Shown piece after piece: positions 16,890-24,583 of a DNA stretch of 28,319 nt. The notes under the pieces were generated by a model that saw only the letters and a program-made list of their open reading frames with translations, made no database searches and was not told where the DNA came from. A program made the translations under genes and the position numbers. Location: positions 1 to 28,319 of the forward strand of contig CAVAVU010000087.1 of the NCBI GenBank assembly GCA_963592205.1, read 5' to 3'. The DNA is from Claveliimonas sp963592205. GTDB lineage: Bacteria > Bacillota > Clostridia > Lachnospirales > Lachnospiraceae. The stretch's first letter is position 1; each line of letters opens with the position of its first letter.

Positions 16890-16906
16890 AAGGGAGAATT
16901 ACATTG

Positions 16907-17542
16907 ATGTCAGATAAGATTATTGAAAACAACCAGGTGACAATTATCGGAGAGATCGCAGGAAAATTTGTATTCAGCCATGAAGTCTTCGGAGAAGGCT
17001 TTTATATGGTAGATGTACTGGTCAGGCGGCTCAGTAACTCGGAAGACAGGATCCCGCTTATGATCTCGGAGCGACTTTTGGATGTGACGCAGGATTATAC
17101 GGGTGAATACATTATGGTAAATGGACAGTTCCGTTCCTATAATCGTCACGAAGAGCAGAAAAACCGTCTGATTTTGTCGGTGTTTGTGCGGGAGGTAGAA
17201 TTTATCAGTGAAGAACCGGATGGGGCCAAGACGAATTCCGTGCTGCTTGACGGCTATATCTGTAAGCAGCCGATCTATCGGAAGACACCGTTGGGACGCG
17301 AGATCGCAGATCTGTTACTTGCGGTCAACAGACCATATGGCAAATCGGATTATATTCCATGTATCTGCTGGGGCCGGAATGCGAGATATGCCTCTGCGTT
17401 TGAAGTGGGAGAGCATGTGCAGGTGTTGGGAAGAATCCAGAGCAGGGAGTATGTGAAACGGCTGTCAGAGACAGAGACGGAGAAACGTACAGCGTATGAG
17501 GTGTCTGTCAGCAAGCTGGAATGTATGGATGATGTGGATTGA
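16907..17542 (+). CDS. Single-stranded DNA-binding protein-like, two OB-fold halves
   Basis: This 211-residue protein looks like a clostridial SSB-like protein distinct from the ~150-residue housekeeping SSB. The second half (about 107-205: TNSVLLDGYICKQP, RKTPLGREIADLLLAV, YIPCICWGRNA, VQVLGRIQSREY) has the SSB/PriB OB-fold pattern. The first half (about 8-100: NNQVTIIGEIAGKFVF, MVDVLVRRLS, YIMVNGQFRSYN) seems to be a second OB fold. The acidic DDDIPF-type tip that recruits partners is missing; the protein ends MDDVD. A TTG at 16904 directly precedes the ATG, and AGGGAG (16891-16896) could serve either; ATG is preferred. A role in replication or repair is inferred. It stands alone between typA and dapA. 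Confidence 0.83.
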   Translation: MSDKIIENNQVTIIGEIAGKFVFSHEVFGEGFYMVDVLVRRLSNSEDRIPLMISERLLDVTQDYTGEYIMVNGQFRSYNRHEEQKNRLILSVFVREVEFISEEPDGAKTNSVLLDGYICKQPIYRKTPLGREIADLLLAVNRPYGKSDYIPCICWGRNARYASAFEVGEHVQVLGRIQSREYVKRLSETETEKRTAYEVSVSKLECMDDVD

Positions 17543-17591
17543 TGAATGAGGTTAAATTCGCTACAGTCATAGAAGTGCCATAATCGCTCCA

Positions 17592-17620
17592 TTGACACAT
17601 AAAAGGAATGATGTTAAAAT
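17592..17620 (+). promoter_or_regulatory. Strong promoter of dapA-dapB
   Basis: Perfect TTGACA (17592-17597), a 17-base spacer, and TAAAAT (17615-17620) preceded by TGT, also giving an extended -10. The leader is about 45 bases, and no lysine riboswitch or T-box is present in it. Confidence 0.85.
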
Positions 17621-17670
17621 TTTGAAATATATTACATATGCGACATTCAGTTTAGTTCAGGAGGGATAAC

Positions 17671-18561
17671 ATGGCAATATTTACAGGTGCAGGAGTGGCA
17701 CTGGTCACACCGTTTCACGAAGATGGAAGCGTTAATTACGACAAATTAGATGAGCTGATCGATTACCACTGCGAACATGGTACAGACAGTATTATTATAT
17801 GCGGAACAACAGGAGAATCTTCTACTTTATCAGAAGAGGAACATATGGAATGCATCCGTTTTGCGGTAGAGCGTACTAAGAAGAGACTTCCGGTAATTGC
17901 AGGTACCGGTTCCAATGCTACTTACACAACCATCGATATGTCAAAGGAAGCAGTAGAGTACGGTGTAGACGGACTTCTGCTGGTTACACCATACTATAAT
18001 AAGGCGACACAGGATGGTCTGATCGCACATTATAAGGCAGTTGCAAAGGAAGCAAAGGCTCCGATCATCATGTACAGCGTAGCAAGCCGTACCGGTTTGA
18101 ATATCGCACCGGAGACAGTTGCAACACTGGTAAAAGAGACAGACAATATCGTGGCGATTAAAGAAGCATCCGGCAATATCAGCCAGGTGGCTAAGATTAT
18201 GAACCTGACAGACGGAAAGGTAGATCTGTATTCCGGTAATGATGACCAGATTGTACCAATTCTTTCACTGGGCGGTATCGGAGTGATCTCCGTCCTGTCT
18301 AATGTGGCACCGCAGTATACACATGATATCTGCGCAAAGTATTTCGCGGGAGATGTAAAGACTTCATGCGAGATGCAGCTGAAGGCAATTCCGTTGATCG
18401 AGCAGTTATTCTGCGAAGTGAATCCGATCCCGGTTAAAAAGGCAGTGAACCTGATGGGAATGGAATGCGGAGGACTTCGTATGCCACTGACAGATATTTC
18501 GGCAGAGCATGAGAAGAGTCTGGCAAAAGCCATGAAGGATTTTGGTATTCAGCTTGTATAA
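17671..18561 (+). CDS. dapA: 4-hydroxy-tetrahydrodipicolinate synthase
   Basis: DapA condenses pyruvate with aspartate semialdehyde, the first committed step to lysine and meso-diaminopimelate. The 296-residue TIM-barrel protein has the Thr-Thr pair at 46-47 (GTTGES), the proton-relay Tyr135 followed by Arg140 (MYSVASRTG, where many family members have YNVPSRTG), and the Schiff-base Lys164 in AIKEASG. The missing Pro in the YNVP motif is a mild variant, and all catalytic residues are present. AGGAGG lies 7 bases before the ATG. dapB follows 79 bases later across a hairpin, and both probably share the strong promoter upstream. The substrate 4-aspartate semialdehyde comes from the pathway started by lysC. 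Confidence 0.98.
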   Translation: MAIFTGAGVALVTPFHEDGSVNYDKLDELIDYHCEHGTDSIIICGTTGESSTLSEEEHMECIRFAVERTKKRLPVIAGTGSNATYTTIDMSKEAVEYGVDGLLLVTPYYNKATQDGLIAHYKAVAKEAKAPIIMYSVASRTGLNIAPETVATLVKETDNIVAIKEASGNISQVAKIMNLTDGKVDLYSGNDDQIVPILSLGGIGVISVLSNVAPQYTHDICAKYFAGDVKTSCEMQLKAIPLIEQLFCEVNPIPVKKAVNLMGMECGGLRMPLTDISAEHEKSLAKAMKDFGIQLV

Positions 18562-18581
18562 GGGTTAATAAGTTATATAAC

Positions 18582-18616
18582 AAGGACAGACGGCGGACGG
18601 ACCGCTCTCTGTCCTT
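18582..18616 (+). other. Intercistronic hairpin between dapA and dapB
   Basis: An outer 8-bp stem AAGGACAG (18582-18589) pairs with CTGTCCTT (18609-18616), enclosing an inner GCGG/CCGC stem (18593-18596 with 18602-18605). No T-run follows, so it is more likely an RNA processing or stability element, or a partial attenuator, than a full terminator. Confidence 0.6.
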
Positions 18617-18640
18617 ACATAGCATATAGGAGGATTTCTG

Positions 18641-19399
18641 ATGATAAAAGTATTAATGCATGGATGTAACGGTAAGATGGGACAGGTAGTCAGCCGTATG
18701 GTGGCTGAGACGGAAGGCATGGAGCTGGCAGCAGGTGTGGACAGATTCCTGGGCAGAGAGAATCCATATCCGGTATTTGAGAGCGTAGAGGCATGTGATG
18801 TGCCGGTGGATGTAGTGATTGATTTTTCCAATGCGGCAGCGGTAGATGATCTGCTTGCAGCATGTGAGAAGAAAGGACTTCCGGTGGTTCTCTGCACGAC
18901 AGGACTGAGTGAAGAACAGATTGCAAAGGTTAAGCAGACTTCAGAAAAAGTAGCAGTGCTTCGCTCTGCCAATATGTCACTGGGTGTGAATCTGTTAATG
19001 AAGCTTCTGAAGGATGCATCCAGGGTGCTTGCTCCGGCTGGATATGATATTGAGATCGTAGAGAAACACCACAACCAGAAAGTAGATGCGCCGAGCGGTA
19101 CTGCACTGGCGTTGGCAGATTCTATTAATGAAGCAATGGATAACGTATATTCATATACCTATGACAGAAGCCAGGAGAGAAAGAAACGTTCTGAGAAAGA
19201 GATCGGTATTGCAGCAGTACGTGGCGGTACGATCGTAGGCGAGCACGAAGTGATTTATGCCGGTGAAGATGAAGTGATCGAATTTAAGCATACAGCATAT
19301 TCCAAAGCTATTTTTGCAAAGGGAGCAGTATCCGCGGCGGCATTTCTGGCAGGAAAAGAGCCTGGACTTTATGATATGTCAGATGTGATCCAGTTCTAG
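18641..19399 (+). CDS. dapB: 4-hydroxy-tetrahydrodipicolinate reductase
   Basis: DapB reduces the DapA product with NAD(P)H to tetrahydrodipicolinate. The 252-residue protein has the Rossmann phosphate loop HGCNGKMG (7-14), VIDFSN (59-64) and CTTGLS (90-95). The catalytic and substrate motif is EKHHNQKVDAPSGTA, with His143-His144 and Lys147. AGGAGG lies 7 bases before the ATG. It is the second gene of the dapA unit. The C-terminal half has the expected tetramerisation-domain strands (AAVRGGTIVGEHEVIYAG). The length is normal. The segment of later lysine/DAP genes (dapL or dapD/E/F) is not in the window. Confidence 0.98.
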   Translation: MIKVLMHGCNGKMGQVVSRMVAETEGMELAAGVDRFLGRENPYPVFESVEACDVPVDVVIDFSNAAAVDDLLAACEKKGLPVVLCTTGLSEEQIAKVKQTSEKVAVLRSANMSLGVNLLMKLLKDASRVLAPAGYDIEIVEKHHNQKVDAPSGTALALADSINEAMDNVYSYTYDRSQERKKRSEKEIGIAAVRGGTIVGEHEVIYAGEDEVIEFKHTAYSKAIFAKGAVSAAAFLAGKEPGLYDMSDVIQF

Positions 19400-19436
19400 T
19401 TTTCCAGATACTCCCATTCATGGAATGCGTACAGCA

Positions 19437-19445
19437 TGGTATATA
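19437..19445 (+). promoter_or_regulatory. Possible extended -10 for the lipoprotein gene
   Basis: TGGTATATA lies about 80 bases before the lipoprotein start. The -35 is weak. No terminator is seen after dapB, so read-through is also possible. Confidence 0.35.
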
Positions 19446-19524
19446 TTCTTAAAAAATGCAGATATTACTGGTACCAAGTATTACTTGATTATGAAAGAAT
19501 ATACATGAAAGGGAGATTTAATCT

Positions 19525-19863
19525 ATGAAACAGTTCAAGAAAACGCTGGCGATCCTGTTGTGTGCAGGAATGATGTGGGGACTTACCGGCTGTGGCAACA
19601 GTGATAATGCTGCAGATAACGGTACGGTAAATGACGGCACAGTCAACGATGCTACAGAGAATACAGGCAATACAGACATGGACGGTAACACGGACCGGAA
19701 TGATAACAATGATTCCGGCGTGTTAGAAGAAGGTGTCGATGATGCCGGTAATGCGCTCCGGGACGGAGTCGATGACGTGGGCGATGCGGTCCGCGATGGC
19801 GCAGATGATCTGGATGGCGGCGTGCAGAACAATACTGGAAATAACAGCGTAAACAACAGATAA
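19525..19863 (+). CDS. Small acidic repeat-bearing lipoprotein
   Basis: This 112-residue protein has a classic lipoprotein signal: basic start MKQFKK, a hydrophobic core, and lipobox LTGC with Cys23 as the predicted lipidated residue. The mature part is Asn/Asp/Thr/Gly-rich and disordered-looking. It starts with short NDGTV repeats, followed by an 11-residue acidic repeat V/ADDxGxAxRDG (71-81, 82-92, and a partial copy 93-99), predicted to be helical. No enzymatic motif is present. AAGGGAG lies 9 bases before the ATG. Function is unknown; cell-surface spacer or cation-binding roles are conceivable but unsupported. It is bounded downstream by a hairpin terminator. Confidence 0.85.
   Translation: MKQFKKTLAILLCAGMMWGLTGCGNSDNAADNGTVNDGTVNDATENTGNTDMDGNTDRNDNNDSGVLEEGVDDAGNALRDGVDDVGDAVRDGADDLDGGVQNNTGNNSVNNR
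19735..19821 (+). repeat. 33-base tandem repeat in the lipoprotein gene
   Basis: Two 33-base units (19735-19767 and 19768-19800) and a 21-base partial copy encode VDDxGxAxRDG repeats. DNA copies have diverged more than the protein, which suggests selection on the repeat. Confidence 0.7.
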
Positions 19864-19874
19864 CAGACAGTTAA

Positions 19875-19907
19875 GCAGACGGAGGATGTGCTCCTCCGTC
19901 TGCCTTT
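19875..19907 (+). terminator. GC-rich hairpin terminator after the lipoprotein gene
   Basis: Perfect 12-bp stem GCAGACGGAGGA (19875-19886) with TCCTCCGTCTGC (19892-19903) and loop TGTGC, followed by only a short CTTT. It is probably a partial terminator. hisA starts 28 bases later, and no convincing separate promoter is seen. Confidence 0.7.
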
Positions 19908-19935
19908 GTATAGAAGAAAAATCGGGAGGAAGAGA

Positions 19936-20709
19936 ATGCGTTTCAGACCATGTATAGATATACATAATGGCAAGGTGAAGCAGATTGTAGGCGGAAGCCT
20001 GAAAGATGCCGGGGATCAGGCGGAAGAGAATTTTATTTCAGAGCAGGATAGTAGCTTTTATGCAAAAATGTATAAAAAAGATAATCTGAGAGGCGGACAT
20101 ATTATTCTGCTGAATCCGGAAGGATCGGAATATTACGAGGCAACCCGTAAGCAGGCACTGGCAGCGCTTCGGGCATTTCCGGGAGGTATGCAGATCGGCG
20201 GTGGTGTGACGGCAAAGAATGCGAAAGGCTATCTGGAAGCAGGCGCGAGCCATGTAATCGTGACTTCGTATGTATTTCAGGATGGACGGATCCGCTGGGA
20301 CAGACTGGAAGAATTACTGCAGGTAACCGGGAGAGAGCATCTGGTGCTGGATTTGAGCTGCAGGAAGCGTGAGAACGGGGCATATTATATTGTAACGAAC
20401 CGCTGGCAGACATTTACAGATGAGAAGCTTACACTGGAACTGATGGAAAGACTGGGTACTTACTGCGATGAATTTCTGATCCATGGTGTGGATGTAGAGG
20501 GAAAATCGGCGGGTGCATCCGAAAATCTGATCCGCATTCTGGCAGATTTTGAAGGACGACCGGTCACATACGCCGGAGGCATTGGAACCATGGAAGATCT
20601 GGAGCGGTTCCGGGAACAGTCCGGAGGGAAGCTGGACTTTACCATTGGCAGTGCATTGGACTTATTTGGCGGCAAGGTGGCGTATGACGTTATTAAGAAT
20701 TATCATTAA
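19936..20709 (+). CDS. hisA: Eukaryotic-type HisA (ProFAR isomerase)
   Basis: It isomerises ProFAR to PRFAR in histidine synthesis. The 257-residue beta/alpha barrel does not look like ordinary bacterial HisA (which begins near IPAIDL-DG). It instead has the eukaryotic/yeast His6 type pattern: FRPCIDIHNGKVKQIVGG at the start, RGGHIILLNPEG, MQIGGGVT, GASHVIVTSYVF, LVLDLSCRK, TNRWQTFTD, DEFLIHGVDVEGK and FTIGSALDLFGG. These correspond to TIGR02129 as I recall it. The conserved Asp in CIDIHNG and a second Asp in LDLSCRK fit the two catalytic carboxylates. GGGAGGA lies 5 bases before the ATG. It is away from any other his gene in the window. Confidence 0.9.
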   Translation: MRFRPCIDIHNGKVKQIVGGSLKDAGDQAEENFISEQDSSFYAKMYKKDNLRGGHIILLNPEGSEYYEATRKQALAALRAFPGGMQIGGGVTAKNAKGYLEAGASHVIVTSYVFQDGRIRWDRLEELLQVTGREHLVLDLSCRKRENGAYYIVTNRWQTFTDEKLTLELMERLGTYCDEFLIHGVDVEGKSAGASENLIRILADFEGRPVTYAGGIGTMEDLERFREQSGGKLDFTIGSALDLFGGKVAYDVIKNYH

Positions 20710-20763
20710 GCATTTTGATGGATTTGTGACGGACAGATCCTGTACTTTCGACAGTTGAAATGA

Positions 20764-20792
20764 TTGAATTGACTGATAGTTAGTGGTACAAT
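20764..20792 (+). promoter_or_regulatory. Promoter of secA
   Basis: TTGAAT (20764-20769), a 17-base spacer, and TACAAT (20787-20792) preceded by TGG (extended -10). Predicted start near 20799. Confidence 0.7.
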
Positions 20793-20808
20793 AAAATAGT
20801 TATTTTAT
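20791..20808 (+). other. A/T palindrome at the secA transcription start
   Basis: ATAAAATA (20791-20798), GT, TATTTTAT (20801-20808) is a perfect 8-bp inverted repeat just downstream of the -10. It could be an operator or a short 5' hairpin; chance is not excluded in A/T-rich DNA. Confidence 0.4.
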
Positions 20809-20837
20809 AGAATTAAAGAAGACGAGGAGTTACCAAT

Positions 20838-23402
20838 ATGGGCTTATTACAAAAGTTGTTTGGAACACACAGTGAAAATGAATTAAAGCGAATTTATCCT
20901 ATCGTGGACCGCATAGAAGCACTGGAACCGGAGATGCAGAAGCTGTCGGATGCAGAGCTTCGGGATAAAACCCGTGAATACAAAGAGCGTTATGCAGAAG
21001 GAGAGTCTCTGGACGATCTGCTTCCGGAAGCATATGCGACAGTGAGAGAGGCGTCTGTCAGAGTGCTTGGCATGCGTCATTTCCGTGTACAGTTAGTCGG
21101 CGGTGTGGTTCTTCATCAGGGACGTATCGCTGAGATGAAGACCGGTGAAGGTAAGACACTGGTATCTACGCTTCCGGCATATCTGAATGCATTGACAGGA
21201 GAAGGCGTACATATCGTCACGGTCAATGATTATCTGGCAAAGCGTGACTCGGAGTGGATGGGACAGGTACATGAATTCCTAGGACTGACTGTCGGCGTTG
21301 TACTGAACAGTATGGACAAGGAAGAGCGTCGTGCCGCTTATAACTGCGACATTACTTACGTAACGAATAATGAACTTGGATTTGATTATCTGAGAGACAA
21401 CATGGTCATTTACAAGGAGCAGCTGGTACAGCGTGGTATGAAATTTGCTGTTATCGATGAGGTTGACTCTGTATTGATCGATGAGGCACGTACACCGCTG
21501 ATCATTTCCGGACAGAGCGGCAAGTCAACGAAGCTTTATGAAGCGTGTGATATTCTTGCAAGACAGATGGAAAAGGGTGAAGCCAGCGGGGAGTTTTCCA
21601 AGATCAATGCCATCATGGGCGAAGAGATCGAGGAGACCGGAGACTTTATCGTAGATGAGAAGGAAAAGAACATCAACCTGACAGAAGATGGTGTGAAGAA
21701 GGTAGAGAAGTTCTTCCATCTGGACAATCTGGCTGATCCGGAGAATCTGGAGATCCAGCACAACATCATTCTGGCGCTCCGCGCACACAATCTGATGTTC
21801 CGTGATCAGGATTATGTAGTGAAAGATGATGAAGTACTGATCGTAGATGAATTTACCGGACGTATCATGCCGGGACGTCGTTATTCTGACGGCCTGCACC
21901 AGGCGATTGAGGCGAAGGAGCATGTAAAGGTTAAGAGAGAGAGTAAGACACTGGCAACCATTACATTCCAGAACCTGTTTAATAAATACGAGAAGAAGAG
22001 TGGTATGACAGGTACTGCGCTGACTGAGGAAAAGGAGTTCCGTGAGATCTATGGCATGGACGTTGTAGAGATCCCGACCAATAAACCGGTCATTCGTCAG
22101 GATCTGGATGATGCTGTATATAAGACACAGAAGGAAAAATACAGAGCCGTTTGTGATGCGGTTGAAGAAGCACACGCAAAGGGACAGCCGGTACTGGTTG
22201 GTACGATCACCATCGAGGTATCCGAACTGCTGAGTGGTATGCTGAAGAGAAGAGGCGTACAGCATAATGTATTGAATGCCAAGTTCCATGAGATGGAGGC
22301 AGAGATCGTAGCACAGGCGGGACAGCATGGTGCAGTAACGATTGCTACCAATATGGCCGGTCGTGGTACCGATATTAAGCTGGACGATGCGGCAAGAGAA
22401 GCCGGCGGTCTGAAGATCATCGGTACAGAGCGTCATGAATCCAGACGTATTGATAATCAGCTCCGTGGACGTGCCGGACGACAGGGAGATCCTGGTGAAT
22501 CCAGATTCTACATTTCTCTGGAGGATGACCTGATGCGTCTGTTTGGTTCAGAACGTCTGATGAGTGTATTCAATGCACTTGGCGTAGAAGACGGAGAACA
22601 GATCGAGCACAAGATGCTTTCCAGTGCGATCGAGAAGGCACAGGAGAAGATTGAGAATAATAACTTTGGTATCCGTAAGAACCTGCTGGAATATGATCAG
22701 GTAATGAATGAGCAGAGAGAGATCATCTACTCTGAGAGAAAGAAGGTTCTGGATGGCGAGAGCATGCGCGACTCTATCATTCATATGATCACAGAGTATG
22801 TGGAAAATCTGGTAGACAGCGATATTCCTGCTGATGCAGATCCGGAAGACTGGGATCTGGTGAACTTTAATGTAAGCCTCTGCAACGTGATCCCGATGAA
22901 GCCGATCGCACCGGAAGAAGTCAGAGATATGAATGCCAAGAAGCTGAAACATATGCTGAAAGAGCGTGCAGTTAAGCTGTATGAGCAGAAAGAAGCAGAA
23001 TTCCCGGAACCGGAGCATATCCGTGAACTGGAACGTGTGGTTCTGCTGAAGGTTATCGATAATAAATGGATGGATCACATCGATGATATGGATCAGCTGC
23101 GTCAGGGTATTGGATTGCAGGCATATGGCCAGAGAGATCCGAAGGTTGAGTACAAGATGATCGGATATGAGATGTTCGATGAGATGACCAGAGCAATTTC
23201 TGCAGATACGATCCGTACATTATACCGTGTAAAGATCGAGCAGAAGGCAGAGCGTGAAGAGGTTGCAAAGGTAACCGGTACGAACAAGGATGAGAGTGCG
23301 GTACGTGCACCGAAGAAGCGCGAGAATAAGAAGATTTATCCAAATGATCCGTGTCCGTGTGGAAGCGGTAAGAAGTATAAACAGTGCTGCGGACGTAAAT
23401 AA
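20838..23402 (+). CDS. secA: Preprotein translocase ATPase SecA
   Basis: SecA drives secretory proteins through SecYEG by ATP hydrolysis. The 854-residue protein shows nucleotide-binding domain 1 with Walker A TGEGKT (102-107) and DEVD (207-210), the preprotein crosslinking domain, nucleotide-binding domain 2 with TNMAGRGTD and QLRGRAGRQGDPG, and the helical scaffold/wing region. The C-terminal zinc-binding SEC-C motif has Cys839, Cys841, Cys850 and Cys851 (CPCGSGKKYKQCC). The length is close to Bacillus SecA. GAGGAG lies 8 bases before the ATG. It has its own promoter, and no terminator is seen before prfB. A SecA2 paralogue is less likely because the C-terminal zinc domain is present. Confidence 0.98.
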   Translation: MGLLQKLFGTHSENELKRIYPIVDRIEALEPEMQKLSDAELRDKTREYKERYAEGESLDDLLPEAYATVREASVRVLGMRHFRVQLVGGVVLHQGRIAEMKTGEGKTLVSTLPAYLNALTGEGVHIVTVNDYLAKRDSEWMGQVHEFLGLTVGVVLNSMDKEERRAAYNCDITYVTNNELGFDYLRDNMVIYKEQLVQRGMKFAVIDEVDSVLIDEARTPLIISGQSGKSTKLYEACDILARQMEKGEASGEFSKINAIMGEEIEETGDFIVDEKEKNINLTEDGVKKVEKFFHLDNLADPENLEIQHNIILALRAHNLMFRDQDYVVKDDEVLIVDEFTGRIMPGRRYSDGLHQAIEAKEHVKVKRESKTLATITFQNLFNKYEKKSGMTGTALTEEKEFREIYGMDVVEIPTNKPVIRQDLDDAVYKTQKEKYRAVCDAVEEAHAKGQPVLVGTITIEVSELLSGMLKRRGVQHNVLNAKFHEMEAEIVAQAGQHGAVTIATNMAGRGTDIKLDDAAREAGGLKIIGTERHESRRIDNQLRGRAGRQGDPGESRFYISLEDDLMRLFGSERLMSVFNALGVEDGEQIEHKMLSSAIEKAQEKIENNNFGIRKNLLEYDQVMNEQREIIYSERKKVLDGESMRDSIIHMITEYVENLVDSDIPADADPEDWDLVNFNVSLCNVIPMKPIAPEEVRDMNAKKLKHMLKERAVKLYEQKEAEFPEPEHIRELERVVLLKVIDNKWMDHIDDMDQLRQGIGLQAYGQRDPKVEYKMIGYEMFDEMTRAISADTIRTLYRVKIEQKAEREEVAKVTGTNKDESAVRAPKKRENKKIYPNDPCPCGSGKKYKQCCGRK

Positions 23403-23414
23403 GCGTCCCGGCAT

Positions 23415-23442
23415 TTGAGGTATTTCATGCATTTAGTATAGA
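23415..23442 (+). promoter_or_regulatory. Possible promoter before prfB
   Basis: TTGAGG (23415-23420), a 16-base spacer, and TATAGA (23437-23442). It is a moderate match, in the 65-base gap after secA. Confidence 0.4.
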
Positions 23443-23467
23443 AATTAAGATAGAAAGAGGTGATAGT

Positions 23468-24578
23468 GTGGTAGAACTGGACCAGTATAAAGGACGGCTC
23501 AGTGCGTATGAGAGCCCGCTTGCTGAAATGAGGGATTCACTTTGACATCCCTGGAAAGAAACAGAGGATTGAAGAACTAGAGCGCAAGATGGAAGAACCT
23601 GGATTCTGGGATGAACCGGAAGAAAGCCAGAAGATCATGAAGGAGCTCAAGGATCTGAAAGATCAGGTGGAGACGGTTGAACATCTGGAGCAGAGTTATG
23701 AAGATATCGGTCTGCTGATCGAGATGGCGTATGAGGAAGAAGATGAATCGGTACTTCCTGAGATTGAAGAAGAACTGAATGCATTGGAAGAGGATTATGA
23801 GAGCCTGCGCATCCGGACGCTTCTGTCGGGCGAATACGATAAATGTAATGCAATTGTAACACTCCATGCGGGAGCCGGCGGCACAGAGTCCTGTGACTGG
23901 GCAAGTATGCTGTATCGGATGTATACCAGATTTGCAGAGCGCAAAGGATTCGGCGTGAAGGTGCTGGACTTCCTGGAAGGTGATGTGGCAGGTATTAAGA
24001 CGGTTACGTTTGAGGTCAGCGGAGAGAATGCCTATGGATATTTTAAGTCTGAAAAGGGCGTGCACCGACTGGTGCGTATCTCACCGTTTAATTCTGCAGG
24101 TAAGAGACAGACGTCGTTCGCATCTTGCGATGTGATCCCGGATATTGAGGATGATATTGACGATATTGAACTCAGCGATGATGAATTGAAAATCGATACC
24201 TATCGTGCCAGTGGTGCGGGCGGTCAGCATGTCAATAAGACATCATCGGCGATCCGTATTACGCATCTGCCGACGGGAATCGTGGTACAGTGTCAGAATG
24301 AGCGTTCACAGCATCATAACCGAGATAAAGCAATGCAGATGCTGAAAGCGAAGTTAAAGCTTTTGAAAGAACAGGAACAGGCGGATAAAGTATCGGATAT
24401 CCGTGGTGAGATCAAAGAAATTGGATTTGGCAATCAGATCCGTTCATATGTTATGCAGCCGTATACGATGGTGAAAGACCACCGGACGGGGGCAGAGAGC
24501 AGCAACGTCGGCGCAGTGCTGGACGGAGCATTGGAACCATTTATTAATGCTTTTTTACAGGAACAGAGGAAAGGGTAG
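23468..24578 (+). CDS. prfB: Peptide chain release factor 2, made by +1 programmed frameshift
   Basis: RF2 releases the finished peptide at UGA and UAA. It is encoded in two frames: a 25-codon first part from the GTG at 23468 (VVELDQYKGRL..MRDSL) up to CTT TGA at 23540-23545, then the +1 frame from GAC at 23544 to the TAG at 24578. The T at 23543 is skipped, giving about 369 residues, the normal RF2 length. The stop-recognition tripeptide SPF lies in RLVRISPFNSAG, and the catalytic GGQ in GAGGQHVNK. GAGGTG precedes the GTG by 5 bases. An ATG at 23589 lies inside the second frame and is not a plausible start. hom follows after 5 bases, so it heads the prfB-hom-apgM-lysC run. Confidence 0.97.
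23531..23546 (+). promoter_or_regulatory. RF2 autoregulatory frameshift site
   Basis: AGGGATTCACTTTGAC: the slippery CTT followed by the in-frame TGA stop and C, with an internal Shine-Dalgarno-like AGGG whose first A is 9 bases before CTT, the spacing seen in E. coli prfB. Low RF2 stalls at the weak UGA-C and favours the shift, so RF2 controls its own synthesis. Confidence 0.95.
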
Positions 24579-24583
24579 AAGAT

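Noticed and set aside
17542..17583. 13-codon frame overlapping the stop of the SSB-like gene
   Set aside because: A TGATG overlap alone is weak evidence, and there is no ribosome binding site or conservation evidence.
17543..17670. Lysine riboswitch or T-box before dapA
   Set aside because: The leader after the promoter is only about 45 bases and has none of the conserved elements.
21525..22436. 303-codon open frame antisense to secA
   Set aside because: It overlaps the conserved SecA ATPase region and shows no motif or start signal.
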